In this document: piece after piece, positions 35,334 through 48,069 of the stretch
Layout: each line of letters starts with the position of its first letter
How positions within the stretch are numbered: the stretch's first letter is position 1
NCBI GenBank assembly: GCA_963969345.1
Contig: OZ017770.1
Coordinates: forward strand, 4,783,246-4,847,245
Reading direction: 5' to 3'
DNA length: 64,000 nucleotides
DNA from: Turbatrix aceti
Taxonomy: Eukaryota; Nematoda; Chromadorea; Rhabditida; Panagrolaimidae
Program-made: the position numbers and the translations under genes
Notes under the pieces: model-generated
The model's database searches: none
The model's input: only the letters and a program-made list of their open reading frames with translations
Told to the model about the DNA's origin: nothing

Positions 35334-37945
35334 CTAACGAGGACGTTTCGGCAGAGATTTGCTAATCGTCTGGGCGGAACGACGAACTGCTTTTCGTTCA
35401 GCGAGATGTTTTTTGGCAGCAGCGTTCTTTTCGTCTTCATTGGCAGCTAAAAAAATGTGTTCAATTATATAGTAATGCTACATGCTTTTTAAGGACAGCA
35501 CGCGCCCTGTCATTTACTCCTGCACTTTCGTGGGCAACTAGTATGGCTTACTTACCCTTCGGAATGAAAGTAATGGATTTCGTGCCGAATGATTCCGTAA
35601 CGCTCACAACGTTCTTGTTCTTGGCAAGCATTTTCTTGCGACGAGCACCAAAGCTTTCGCCAGAATCCTGAAAAAAAAAGAATTTTGCCTTTCATTCACC
35701 AAAAATGCCCTCCATAAACGACAATTAAAGCACAAACCTTATCGACATCCTTCTCGCCCTGTTTAATTGTATTGAGAGCCCGACGACTGTCTGCAGCCAC
35801 GAATTTGAAAGCGTTGGGCTTCTTTGAGGCAGACTGGGTCAGCGGCGAGTCCCACTGGGGGACCGGTTTGCGGGAGGACTCGTCTTCTTCTTCATCATCA
35901 TCATTGTCTTCGTCATCGTCTTCATCGGTGGCATCATCATCCTCATCGGAAGAAGGCGTGTCATCCGCGTTGTAGTCATCTTCGGAAGCGGTATGGGCAG
36001 CTTCCTCGTCTCCATAGAGTCCACTAGTCGGTCCTTCCTGCAAACAAACAATAACCGTGATGCAAAATAATACAACCAAAACATTTCAAACCTCATCGTC
36101 GTCCGTTTCGTCCTCACTTCCAGCAGCACGACCGATACGCCGCTTTCCAGACCGTTTTTCCATTTGCTTGAACGCATCGCTCTCAGCTTCGATTTCAAAT
36201 TCTTTGTTCTCAAAGAGGGCACTGAAGCGCTTGTCTTCGAGGATAGCAGCAGTGTTGACCCCGATCTTGGCCTTCTTTCTTTTCGAGTTCTGATCATCGG
36301 CAGCGGCAAAGTTGAGCAAATGCTCCGCAAGCTGTTTGTTAACCTTGATACCCTTGGCAGCCTGCTTGGGAGTGACCAGCGTAGTGTTTTGAGCGGCGAA
36401 ACGTTCACGAATCTTTTCACGCGTTCTGCGAGTGATTTCGTCATCCTGGCTCAGAACCTTGGCACGGTTGTAGAGGCGCAAGTCGATGAAGTAGCCGTGC
36501 ATGTGTGCGCGCAGCAAGTTTGAGCCAATGAGATGGCCAAGTCCCATTTCGATGAGTTCTTCCTTGGTGATGAACTTGTAGTCATCAAACACTAAAATTA
36601 CAAAGCTTAAATTTGAAATCCAACAGAAAAATCATACCTGAAGGTGTCTTGGTGCTTTCGAGGTCGTCGACGATGGCATCCAAGTGATAACACCACTTGG
36701 GAGCGGGTCCAAAAGCAGGCACAAAGTACTGAAGCATCTGCGGAGATTGAGTGGCAAAGAAGACGAGTCCTGAGTTCTGGTAGCGTTCAAAATCCATGAG
36801 GTCAACGCCCGGTTCGATAGCGCCGTAGGGTTGTCCATCCAGACCGTTCCAGAACTTGAGGCACCTGCTATCCATGCTCAGAACGGCGTGAGGGGTGTGC
36901 TGGTTGGTAACAAAGTCAATCTTCTTGATAGGAAGCCCCAGACGCTGATCTTTCACGAGCACGGGTCGGCTGGAGCGGAGATCGTAAAGCAGCACCTAAA
37001 GAAAAAAACAGTTATGCATATAAAAACGAAGTAGGATCTCACATGTCCAGAAGCTGTGCCGGCAGCGAACATCAGCGGGTCACGATACTTCAATGCAGAA
37101 ATCGAGTTTCCAGCACCGACGATCTGATGCATGCTATCCTCCAACACAGTGGAAAGCGAACAGTCCAACACTGCGACGCTCTGTTCACATCTGGGATCGA
37201 ATGCTTCGACCCGGCCATCGGCAGTGCCGCATAGAAGCAGTTTGTGGTAAGGAGACAGAGTGCAACACGTAAAGCCATTCGCGACCGACGGCAACGGAGT
37301 CAGAAACTGGCCTTGCTCCAAGTTGAAGCGGTACATTTCGTTGCTAAAAACCAAACGTATCCCAAAAACATCAAAAATAAAACATACGCAGTGGTAGCAA
37401 CAAAAAGATCACTGGTTTCGGCATTGAAAGCCATGTCACGGTTAAAATGAGGAACTCGGAATCGAAAGTGTCGCATGCCATTTGAGTAAATCTCTAGGAA
37501 TCGATCCAGTTCAAGCAGAATAACCTGAAAGACAGAAAAGCATGCAAATAACAACCAAAGATCAACGATACCTTCGAGTAATCGTCGCTGATGGGCAGCA
37601 CTTTGATAGCCTCGATGTCCAGCCCGTGCTCAAACTTGAGCGTGAGCTCGTTGACGTCGTAAACTCGCATAGACGGCTTGTATGTACCAGTTGCAAGGCA
37701 GTACTTTCCATCACGCGTCATCGCCAGCGAAGTCGACATGTCAGGAAAGTCAAAGTCCTGAATGAGCTGGATGCCATCTCTAAATTCAACGTGCTGTTTC
37801 TCAAGCTTCCGTCGACGCTTTGAAGACACCCACTAAAACGATACAGGGGAGTCAAAACAAGCACAAAAAGACTACTTACGTCTGGAATAGACTGCCCTTT
37901 GGTAAGGTTGTAGATCTTGATATCGTCAGACAGGTTGAGACTCAT
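35334..37945 (-). CDS. nol10: Nucleolar protein 10 (NOL10/Enp2)
   Basis: Nine exons from ATG 37945 to TAG 35334. The N-terminus (MSLNLSDDIKIYNLTKGQSIPDW) and the WD-repeat half (TSLAMTRDGKYCLATGTYKPSMRVYD, SPYHKLLLCGTADGRVEAFDPR, ISALKYRDPLMFAAGTASGH) match NOL10, which works in early 40S ribosome assembly in the nucleolus. Then come the family core (FDDYKFITKEELIEMGLGHLIG, LRAHMHGYFIDLRLYNRAK) and the NUC153 signature (DKRFSALFENKEFEIE). A long acidic run of Asp/Glu near 35880-35960 and a basic KRPR end follow, both typical of nucleolar proteins. About 700 aa, the usual family length. Its start faces the RUN-domain gene 155 bp away. Confidence 0.9.
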
Positions 37946-38100
37946 AATTCCGCTGAAACAGATGAAAAAAACAACACAAAGATATAAAACAGCACAAAAA
38001 GAATGCGCACGCCGTTCGTGTCCAGAGTATCAAGTGTATGCATTCATGCGACTCTCAAGTCTGATCTGCCAGTCAGTCGCTCGCCTGCCGAACTCTGAAA
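37946..38100. promoter_or_regulatory. Bidirectional promoter, NOL10 / RUN gene
   Basis: Only 155 bp separate two start codons facing away from each other. The stretch contains no frame and no clear TATA box. A shared bidirectional promoter is the simplest reading. Confidence 0.55.
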
Positions 38101-40511
38101 ATGCTCAACTTTTTGCATCGACCAGTTGACAAAACACCCATCGTGCCGATCGGTTCGTTGGGTTCAGACGTTTCAAAGACTGTCAGAGAGGTTATCGACT
38201 ATTACAAGAAAGTTGATCGCCCGCTTGTTCGCACAGACGCCGTTGCATATAAACTCGTCAATCAGCTTGATGCTGTTCTGCGACACGGGTATGTAAACTG
38301 TTTTTTCACTTATCGAAAGCTAATTATCTTGTTTGTAGCCTCAAGAATGATGAAGGTAACTTCTTTGACATCGCTAAAACAGTATTCTCAAAATCAGAGC
38401 TTGATCTTTTCCTCTCTACGTGGAATCCAAAAAACGGTCGCCAGAAATCGACCGCTTTTCTATTTGAACGGATTTCCAAGTGAGCTTATTAGGGTTATCA
38501 GTGCTGTTTTTTACTGATTTGGTTTCAGCAATGCACTCTTCATGGATTTCACCGCCTTCAAGTCTCTACCGAATCGCGAACTTAACATGATCTATCATCC
38601 GGGGGCTTTTCTTCGAAATCAGAATCAGATTTCAACCTTGGTTGAAGGCAAACATGGTTTACAGCTGTTGATTGAAGTTCCTTTTGACTTTACGGTATTT
38701 ATTTTATTAATTGCACCACTTTGTCAACAATCCGTTTTTTAGTCCGACAATCACACCTCTGTCGCCGTTGCTCCGCGTCTGTCTGGCTTCAATTTTATCG
38801 TTGCAAATGACGACAACCTTGAGATGGAGTCTGTTCTCCCCGTGGAAAATTTCAACGCTGTTTACCTGCATGATGTTTCATCCGATAGCGATAGCGACCG
38901 TCTTTGCACTCCTGAGGCTGATTACCAGAAACAAGACACACATGAACAACCAGAGCTTCCCAGCGATGTTGATAATCACGAACGACCAGAAATTCCCAGT
39001 GATATCAGAGCGCCTAAGCAGCTTGAGATTCCCATCGACGTCATCCAGAACGCTGTCTACGAAGCACTCGCGCCTGTTGTGCAGCAAGTGCCTTCCGTTC
39101 CAGCCGTCCCAAAGGTGAGACAAAATCACCTCGAAACAGTTAATTTGTCTCCTCACCTCTTCGTCACGTATGTTTTACCCCACGCAATGTTTACTGGCAA
39201 TATCAAAATTATTTTAGGATAACGATGGATGAAAGATCGATGTACGGTCACGACTATTTTCATAAGAGTGGAGAACTCGAAGACATGGCCTGCTATTTCT
39301 TTGAGACGTTCAGAAGGGGCACGCCGAGCCGAAGATTTCTTGTTTTGACAAATCAAGGTGTCTACCTTTTTGTCAAGCGCCCGGAGAGGAATAAAAACGA
39401 AGCAATCCTTCTCGCAAGCTACCTGTACGAAAAAGTGCAGTCATTGATGGTCGTGAACCGGCAATCGCTTTTCTTGGGCGCCGACAACAACATCATTGAA
39501 ATGGATTTCGGAAGTGAAACGTTGGTGAACGCGATCCGTGACGTGATTTTACGCTACAAGTACCTGGATGTTGAACGCTCAGGAGCTTATGAGATGACTC
39601 CGCACAGATGCACCAACGATAAAGCGGTATACGGAACGGCCATGGTAACGATGGATCGTAACAACGTCCAATTCATCTCTATGGTCTTCTACGTCAAAGT
39701 TCAATTACCCTCTGGCAAACGGATTCCGACTGTATTTTTTCAATTGTCAAATGTTCAAGACAATATCAGCCTCAATCGGGAAATTGATATTCGGTGAGTT
39801 TTTTTCTGCAAGACTATATTTGGGGAAACGATGACGAAAAAAGGGTTATGTCTGCGGGTAATTTTTAAACAACTTTCTTATGTTTTTGTGGGTCATGGTT
39901 TGCATAATTTTATGATACAAGTATTTTTCATACGTTGACTTTGGTTTTTGTTTTTCAGTCTTGACGGAATTTACGTCTACCGCGAAGGATGTCTGAAGCC
40001 TGAAAAAATCATTCTGGTGTCGGAAGTTCTCAAATGTGTTTTCAACAAGGATCTGTGGAGCGTTGTCGTCGTCACAGAGACCGGAAAATTTAAATTCCAG
40101 TTCCATGACTCGGATCGTCTTACAAGTTTCCAGTATCTCTTTAGCTGCAAGTACGACCAGATTCTCGATCCACCAAGTGCCTGTTGCATGGCGTGCGGCG
40201 TTGAGCGCGTGGCTTTCTACCAAGTATTCACTAAAACCAACTATGAGCGTCATGACAAGTCCTTTGACGTTGCCCACGTCAGTGAGTACTTTGTGTCTCC
40301 GAATGCCGATGGACCCTTTCACATTGGAGCCTACCGGCACCCAACCCAGGATATCTACTGGATCGAGTTCCGAGACTCTTTGGAGTTGAACACCTTCAAG
40401 GCCTTTGTGGCTAAGCATGCCCCAGAAATGACACCCAATCACCAAATGTACAACACTTTCCTCACCATGTCCCAGCACATCAGCAGTCTTCGCGGGTGGT
40501 ACTCAATTTGA
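38101..40511 (+). CDS. RUN and PH-like domain protein (PLEKHM2/SKIP type)
   Basis: Starts MLNFLHRPVDKTPIVPIG. Exons 1-3 give a RUN-like domain: SDVSKTVREVIDYYKKVDRP, LVNQLDAVLRHGL, SELDLFLSTW, ELNMIYHPGAFLRNQNQI and HGLQLLIEVPFDF, in the order seen in PLEKHM2/SKIP, a linker from Arl8 on lysosome-related vesicles to kinesin-1. An acidic linker with PELPSD/PEIPSD/LEIPID triplets follows. The 39,225-39,793 exon has a PH-like fold pattern (SRRFLVLTNQGVYLFVKRPE, LFLGADNNIIEMDFGSETL), and the last exon adds a second such module (WSVVVVTETGKFKFQFHDSD, DIYWIEFRDSLELNTF). The junction near 39118-39265 is ambiguous: one acceptor (CATAAG|AGTGGAG) keeps phase, but an ATG at 39225 after a stop at 39222 could instead begin a separate gene. 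Confidence 0.5.
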
Positions 40512-41657
40512 TCACAGCGTCTCGTCGCTTGCGGTGGCGTCGCGAAGCTCCGGATACGGTACTGCTGTTTGCTTGATGATGGAGTCATGTCGATCTCGCT
40601 TTCGGTGATGGCTTGGACTGCTTTATCGCTTTCTCCTCCTGGCTTGCGATCAGCTTTGACAGCGCGGGTTGCCTTTTTATTCCTGAGCGTGTATGATTTT
40701 GTTATTTTTTTGTTGTTTAGTGGTTGGTTTTGATTTGTTTCTCTTATTTCTGAAATCCGTTGTTGAGATGCATATACTATGTGATCATATGAAATGCAAG
40801 ACGAAATTCATGTGTACAAGGGTTTTAAATTTGGGTAGGACGAAAAAATTAATTTTACTACGACTGATCTGTCGACAAGGTTACGGTTTGCGTGGTCAAG
40901 CGTCTCTTAACGGTGATCGAAATAATTCTGTCAAAGTGCAGACGGTGATTGCGATGACGGTGGTTCGAAAGATAGCGGTAGTGTCGACAACCTTTGGGCA
41001 ATGCCTGTCGGTTAAACGTCAGTCGTCACTGAGTCGCTCGGTCACCTTATGCGCAATTCCAAAACTGGGTCGGCTCGCTAACATTGAACGTGCAAGGATT
41101 TTGGCTCCCCTCTGGTCACATCCCGATGTGGCTGCCTTTCTGTCGTTGCGCACGACAAAATATTTTTTGCGACCATTTGTACAGGAGAAACTGTTCTAAC
41201 CTGCGCTGAGAGATATTTCCGAGATAGAAGATGGGTTTGTGGTATATCTCTGTCAATGTTATCCCTCTTTTGACACTTTTGGTTTATTCACGTTTCAGAC
41301 AATAAATGCATTCCTTTATTATAACACGTCAATCTCATGGGATTTCTTTTTTGTTTTTCAATAATATCTGGCTTTTTTGGTAATGGCAATAACTAAAAAA
41401 ATTAGTCTCTGAGACAATCCTTGTGAACATGCGCACATATTCCTTTCCCCACAGCCTTTGACGCGTCGCTCATCCCATTTCTTCACTCCCTCTTTGATCC
41501 ACAAATGCGGCATGCAGCGGTGTAATTTTCTGAAACTACAAAACCGCGAAAAGTGATTTTTTCCTTTTGTTAGAAATATCGACGTGGGCGATTTTGAGTG
41601 TTGTTTGCGGTTTTGTTTGCAAATTCATCTTTTTTGATCACTGTCAGTTTTTAAGCC
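40512..41657. other. Intergenic region, RUN gene to acn-1
   Basis: 1.15 kb holding the 3' UTR of the RUN/PH gene (AATAAA at 41301-41306) and the acn-1 promoter. A 168-codon plus-strand frame at 40693 has no domain, no plausible composition and lies in the expected UTR; I do not call it. Confidence 0.5.
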
Positions 41658-44600
41658 ATGAAGATACCGATAGCTGCTTGGTTACTGGTACTGGGACTGC
41701 TTCTGCCCCTCTCTTTTGCTATCGACCGGGACGTCCCATTGTCTACGCCAGTGCCTGATTCTGCTGATGATTCAAAAACTGAAGAACCATTTTTGCCTCA
41801 GCATGAATCTCTATCCGAATTTGCCATGGAAGGCTTGGAAGGTGAATTGCAGGTCGAAGAAGTACCCGTCGAAGACGATGAAAACGAGTCGGAAATCGAA
41901 CATCCCCCAACACATACGCATGAACACGTCAAGGATACAACAGAGGATGCACCGGTTAATTCTGAGTCACCCAGCTCAGCAGAACCAGAACCAAGCGAGC
42001 CGGAGGCAACCGATGTTCCTGAGGAGGAATCCACGATAGACGCTAACCATCTTCCAATTAACTTAGATGAAATCAGCTCTGAAGACTATGGAAATGACGA
42101 AGAGAACAACGTAAGAGCCAAAAAATCCATTTCTGTGCGTACAAACTTATGTTTTAGACAAAACCTGACGATGTAGACAACGAAGTCATTCAGCAACTGG
42201 TTGATCGTTTCCTTAATAAAGGAACACTGGAGGAAGAAAAAGTCGACAAGATTAACAAAGCTGTCGAAGCGCTCGTCAACTCATCGGATTACTGGAAAAC
42301 TGATGCCCTTGAGGTTTTTTCTGATTTTTTTTGCTGTTAAAAAAAATATTTTACAGCCCGAAGGCAGCATCAGCGATGCAAACAAGGCGACCGAGTGGGC
42401 CAAGGGCTACAACACGGAAGCCCAAAAGTTGCTCAAGGAAGTCTCCATCGCTACCTGGAACTACATAACCTCAGCATCGCCCGAGACAAAGCGATACCTC
42501 GACGAGGCAGAAGATGGTTTGCGCCTGTTCTCGCAGGCAACAGCAAAACAGGCGCGCCAGTTCGACATCAATGCTGTCGATCCCCTGACTCGTCGTCAGC
42601 TTGAACTGTTGACCCTCGAAGGCATGAACGCTCTCAGTGCTGATGAGTATCGAGAGTACAATGAACTGCTCAGCGACATCAACCGTGTCTACACCACGAC
42701 AGACATCTGCGAAAACATTAAGCAGAATTCTCCCTGCATCCTCAAGTTCAGTGATTTGCCATCCATGATTGCAACAACCCGTGATGCTACCAAACTGGGC
42801 AACTTGTGGCAAGCCTGGCGTCATGCTGCCGGAAAGAACATGACAAGGAACTACGAAAAGCTGATTGAACTCACCAACAAGGGTGCTGAGAAGAATGGCT
42901 TCCAAAATGGAGCTCAAATGTGGTTGAGCCCATACGATCTGTCAACTAAGCACAAGGAAAAGGAAATCGACATCACAGAAGAAGTTGAAAAAGTGTATAT
43001 GCAAATTGAGCCTTTTTACAAGCAGGTATTAGACAAATCTTGATTTCGATTACTGTAATTGAATTATTTTTGTTTAGCTTCACGCTTACGTTCGTCGTGA
43101 ACTTGCCGCCGTTTTCAACGCTGACCCATCTGTAAAACGCGATTCACCAATTCCAGTGCACTTGTTGAGTACGAATTTCATTCATCTTTTCTCCCCATTA
43201 ACACAAATAATTTCAGAAGGCCTTGCCGGTGAAGATTGGAGTCACCATTACGAAGACACAAAACCGTATGACGCCGACGATGACCTTCCCGATGAAGTTT
43301 TCAACTCAATGCGCAAACAAAACTTTACCGCCAAAACGCTATTCACCAAGGTTATTTTTTTTAGTTTTATTGCAAAAAAACTGACATACTATTTTGTTTA
43401 GGCGTACCGCTATTTGAAGTACCTAGGATTTGAAAAACTCCCGAAGAGCTTTTGGAGCAAATCTGTCTTCTCACGTAACTGGAGTAAAGACATGATCTGC
43501 AACCCGGCGGCTGCGTACGACATGACAGATGGCATTGATTACAGGTGCACTTTTCTTTCTTTTTTTGATTACATGTAAAAACAAAAAAAATGGTTGTTAG
43601 AGTCAAGATCTGCGCCCAGGTCGGCGAGCCTGATTTTATTGCTGCCCACCGACTGCTCGGTGAGCTCTACTACAAATACGCATCGCGTAACCAGCCTTTA
43701 CTCCTGAGAGATGCCCCCAATCCCAGCATTCAAACGGCCGTCAAAAATGTATTTAGCATTATTGCTGGCAATCCTGAATACTTAATGTCGCAAAGACTGC
43801 TGGGAGAAAACGCTATGCGTGATGAGGCTATCATGGTGAACAAACTCTACAAAGAAGCCCTCACCGACCTTGTCAAATTACCCCACGATATTGTTGTTGA
43901 CAAATGGCGATTTGGTGTCTTTGAAAACAAGTACAATTCGTCCAACTGGAGTGATGTCTGGTGGAAGCTCCGGTAAGTATTTGCATATTTTTATCCAAAA
44001 TGAAAAATTTATTTTTTTAGTGAGCAGTATCAGGGTGTTGTGCCACCTTCAGGCGCTGATGATGACATCAAATACGACGCTGTTACCTCCCTGGCCATCA
44101 CCCGCCGCCACTCGCCTGCTGTCAAGCACTTTGTGAGCTACGTCATTCAGTTCCAAATTCTGGAAGCCATCTGCGACGGTGACAGCACGCCATTGGTATG
44201 TTGTTGACCAACAAAATTAACTAAATGATTTAATTAATTTTTAGAGCGAAGGCTGCATCCCCAGCAACGATCACATCATGCGATTGATCCAGGCCATGTC
44301 CAAGGGATCTGAGATCAACTGGCTCGAGGTCCTTGAAACCGTCACTGGTTCACGCCAGTTGGATGCCACTCCTCTGCTTCTCTATTACGAACCCCTGCAC
44401 AACTGGCTGCAAAACGCAAACAAGAAGGACAACACTTACATCGGCTGGGATGGCCCCGGAGCTGCTTTCCAGAAAGATGAGCTTCCCCAAGTCACCTTCG
44501 CCGACAACGAAGCCGAGCACGGTGGATTCACAAACGATGACCAGGTCGCTTACCCCGGTGAAGACTGTTCCAATGGTCAGGAATGCATTCTCGAGTCTAC

Positions 44601-44880
44601 TTGCAATACCACAATTTGCGTGTGCAACGAAGGACTGTACACGCTGCAGATTGAGAACACGTACAACTGCGTGCAAGGCAATCCTGCGGATGCCGGATTT
44701 GGAAACGGTAAAAGCCTGGTCATCGACCTTGTGCCAGCTGCGACAACATCAACTCAAACACCAAGCGAAAATCCTAGTTCGACGCCACAATCAGTTAAGC
44801 CAACAAACGGTGGCGTCTCTGTATTGTCAAACGTAGTAACTTCGCTTGTCATTATGCTAGCCCTGAGAATAATCATGTAA
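41658..44880 (+). CDS. acn-1: ACE-like non-peptidase, zinc site lost
   Basis: Ten or so exons. A signal peptide (MKIPIAAWLLVLGLLLPLSFA) is followed by a 130-residue acidic insert and then a single peptidase-M2 (angiotensin-converting enzyme) fold: YWKTDALE, TEWAKGYNTEAQKLLKEV, ATWNYITSASPET, SYVIQFQILEAICDG near the end. Where active ACE has HHEMGH this protein has AHRLLGE, and the downstream zinc ligand glutamate (HEAIGD in ACE) is replaced in SIQTAVKN. All zinc-binding and catalytic residues of that region are therefore gone. C. elegans ACN-1 has the same losses and is known to be needed for larval moulting and morphogenesis. The C-terminus adds a cysteine-rich EB-like module (YPGEDCSNGQECIL) and ends in a Thr/Ser/Pro stalk and a hydrophobic tail (VVTSLVIMLALRIIM), so the protein is probably membrane- or GPI-anchored. 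Confidence 0.9.
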
Positions 44881-45468
44881 TTTAAATTTGTTGTTATACA
44901 TTAATTAAATATCTGATGCTTGAATTGGCTTGCTCGTTATAAACATATCACGTATTTTGTGCTGCTCTGATTAATTAATAATTAAGGAAAACTAATTGTC
45001 AATACTAAATCTATACCTTTGACCTTGAAAAGTGGGAAAGTATGTCGCGCACTACTGTTTGACCAAATAAAAGTTCATCATAGGCATAGTAAAACGTCAA
45101 CAAGACAGTGAGAATGATCTGAAAAATTTCCGCACATTGAACATTCACATTGTACAATTTTGTCTCAATTGATTTATCAAAACCGCGCGATACGATCAAA
45201 AATTCGAGCAGGAAACTCAATCAGATAACAGAGTCTCGCATCCGGTTTCAACGACTTTAGCGAATTAAAATTCACTCGCCGAACTTCGGAGAGGCCGGAT
45301 AAACCGGAATCATGGACAACGCAGACAGACATCATTCGCTTTGCTGGATTGGCGTTGTGTCCAACTCAACATTCCACGTTTTTATGCCACGCTTCCTGAG
45401 AGGTTTATGCTATCTGCTCGTCGTTCCTTCTTATCTCCCATCATCCGTATTGCTGTTCACACCATCGA
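44881..45468. other. Intergenic region, acn-1 to ENTPD gene
   Basis: 590 bp, AT-rich. It holds the acn-1 3' UTR and the upstream region of the next plus-strand gene. The small open frames here overlap the first exon of the ENTPD gene in other frames. Confidence 0.4.
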
Positions 45469-47354
45469 ATGGCAAGGATGGAATGGAAGCTTCGTGGGGT
45501 TGCTATTGTGCTCGGATTGCTCGTAGTCCTTGGGTTCATAACAACTAATTTATTTGGTTTTATCTACTCGGACGATGCGTCTTCGTCTGTAGTTCCGATC
45601 GGTTAGTTTTCTTTCTTGCTATCTCACATTTGCGAACGAAACCAATAACGTGTTTTCAGTTGCCAACGATGCTTACAGTTATGGCATAATTATCGATGCC
45701 GGATCCACGGGATCTCGACTATTTTTGTATCGATGGATCTCGACGTCGGAAAAGGAACTCATTGCAATAGAGCCGGTGTTGGACGAAGCCGGACAGCCTA
45801 TCGTGCGCAAAGTCAGCCCGGGTCTCAGTACTTTTGGTGATAAGCCAGATGAAGCCTCAGGTTTGTTATAATTATCTTTACACTGCTGATTGGGTGCGCT
45901 TCAGATTATATCAAGCCTTTAATCGATTACGCGTATGCTTACATTCCGGATGATCAAAAGACTTCCGCATCATTTTTCCTATTTGCAACGGCTGGAATGA
46001 GACTTTTACCTCAGGAGTATGTTTTTTTGTTTTAAATTTAAAAATTCAATACAAAAAATATTCCAGAAAACAAGATGGTATCGTCAAAGCCCTGCGCACC
46101 GGCCTCAAAACTCGTACAAATATTGAAATCATTCCGGAGCATATCAAAGTCATTGATGGTGCCTGGGAAGGCATCTACAACTGGATCGCAGTGAATTACA
46201 TTCTTCGTCGTTTTGTGCCATATTCAACTGGTAGAATTCCAAACAAGCGCAAAAACACAGTCGGCATGATCGACATGGGCGGTGGATCTATGCAGATCGC
46301 CTTCGAAGTACCCCGTGGAAGTCCTTACGACGGCATGGACGTCACAGAAGTGAATTTGGGCGCGTTTGACGATTCCGACGACTACAAATACAATCTGTTT
46401 GTTACCACATTTTTGGGATTTGGTGTTAACGAGGGCGCCCGCAAATACGAAGAGTTTCTCACCAAGAACCTAGAAGTTTCCACCAATTTAACCGCTCCTG
46501 TGCCTTATGTCAACGATTCCTGTTTGCCTCAGAGTTTTTACAAACTTGTGACGACCGGTGACGGCGTGCAATATGTTCGAAAAGTAATTATTTTTATTTG
46601 CTTGCCCTGTTTTTTTTTAGAAACCGATTTTTAGGGGTCAGGTGATTGGGATCACTGCGTCCGGTCACTCAGCACACTCGTCACAGAGTCACAAAAGTGT
46701 CCGCCGACAAAACAATGCTATTTCAACGGTGTCATAGCTCCTACAAACGTCCAGCTCTCCCGAATCGAGTTGTATGGCTTCAGTGAGTACTGGTATTCTG
46801 TCAACGATGTTCTGGAATTGGGCGGGCCATATAATCACTCTGGAGTCGAAGATGCTGCTCGGAGATTTTGTTCTATGCCATGGAATCAAATTGTGGTAAG
46901 ATTTGGTTGTATGTCCATCCACCAGTATTCATTGTACTTTTTAGGCAAATTCCAAAGCTAAAAAGTATCCAAACGCAAACTCTGAAAGACTAGAAACTCA
47001 GTGCTTCAAATCCGCATGGATTCACAGCATTCTTCATGACGGATTTCTGGTAGACGAGAATAACCACAAATTTCAAAGCGCGAATAAGATTTCGGATCAA
47101 GAAGTGCAGTGGGCTCTTGGTGCCATGATCTATAACATGCGATACTACCCAAGACGACTTGAGAAGTAGGTTTCTTTTTTTCGAACAACTAACATAAATT
47201 TGTTGTTTTTTTCAGTGTCGTCGTCAGCCAATCTCCTCGGATACCGCTGTTCGTGTACTTTTTAATCATTATATGTATTATTGGCCTCGCGTTACATATT
47301 GTATACAATAAGGGTTATTTGAACCGGTATCGAATTCTTACATCCCCCGTATAA
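45469..47354 (+). CDS. Membrane nucleoside diphosphatase (ENTPD4/7 type)
   Basis: Starts [20 protein letters not shown], an N-terminal membrane anchor, and ends with a second one ([20 protein letters not shown]) and a short tail RYRILTSPV. Between them all apyrase-conserved regions are present: ACR1 [19 protein letters not shown]2 [15 protein letters not shown]3 [18 protein letters not shown]4 [17 protein letters not shown] and ACR5 [14 protein letters not shown]. Two membrane anchors plus YGFSE point to the ENTPD4/7 branch, Golgi or endolysosomal enzymes that cleave UDP and other nucleoside diphosphates left by glycosyltransferases. C. elegans MIG-23 and its relatives belong near here, but I cannot pick the orthologue. 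About seven exons with introns near 45-60 nt. Confidence 0.85.
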
Positions 47355-48069
47355 TTGATTAATTTATGCTCACAAAAATCGTAGTAAACACTTAGATTCA
47401 ATTGTGTTATGACAACGGAGATGATATTTACCTTGCGAAATCACAGAGTCACAATCTTTAAAAATAACAACATGCATTTTCAGTAAACTATTTAGTTAGC
47501 TCAATCCTCAAAATTCGAAGCATGTGGAAAATCATTCAACAAAGTCATCTTCAGTTTATAAAAAGTTTACCACAAATTGTCTCCTCATTTTCACCTTTTG
47601 GGCGAAAACGCATTGTCAGGTGCAACTCTAGTTTCTAATATATTTAATTTGAAACGCAAGCGGCATCATTGCGTGGTGGGCTTTAGTTTAAAAAACAATT
47701 AAAGGACAAACATATAGCTAGGATCAGAGGATTTGCCATGCACATTGGCGTCTTCGTCCGTCCGCAACGCACCAATCAAAAAAGCGAGTGGTCAGCATTT
47801 TTTCATGCTATTAAAATCCAAATCCCAGTCACTGGCAGAACTCGCCGCAAAGATCCCGCCTTTGGCCCAGTAAAAAAACGAAAAACGCTCGATATACCGA
47901 GGCAGGGGATAACTTGAAGCATTGCCTCGACATTCGACTAAGCTCAGTCAGTCGCACAGCATAAAGGTTTGCGGGTATCCGGTCGACTGAGCCACGTCTA
48001 AAGGGCTGCTTTTTTACGAGCCGCTTAAACTTTGTGTGAGTGTGCTTGAGGGTATTCTGACAATCAATA
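47355..48069. other. Intergenic region, ENTPD gene to nhl-1
   Basis: About 715 bp with no convincing exon. It contains the 3' flank of the ENTPD gene and the promoter and 5' UTR of nhl-1. The 142-codon minus-strand frame ending near 47829 runs antisense to the nhl-1 first exon. Confidence 0.4.

Noticed and set aside
35772..36027. Plus-strand serine- and histidine-rich frames
   Set aside because: Antisense to the Asp/Glu run of NOL10.
40693..41199. 168-codon plus-strand frame
   Set aside because: Lies in the expected 3' UTR of the RUN/PH gene, with no domain, poor composition and no splice context.
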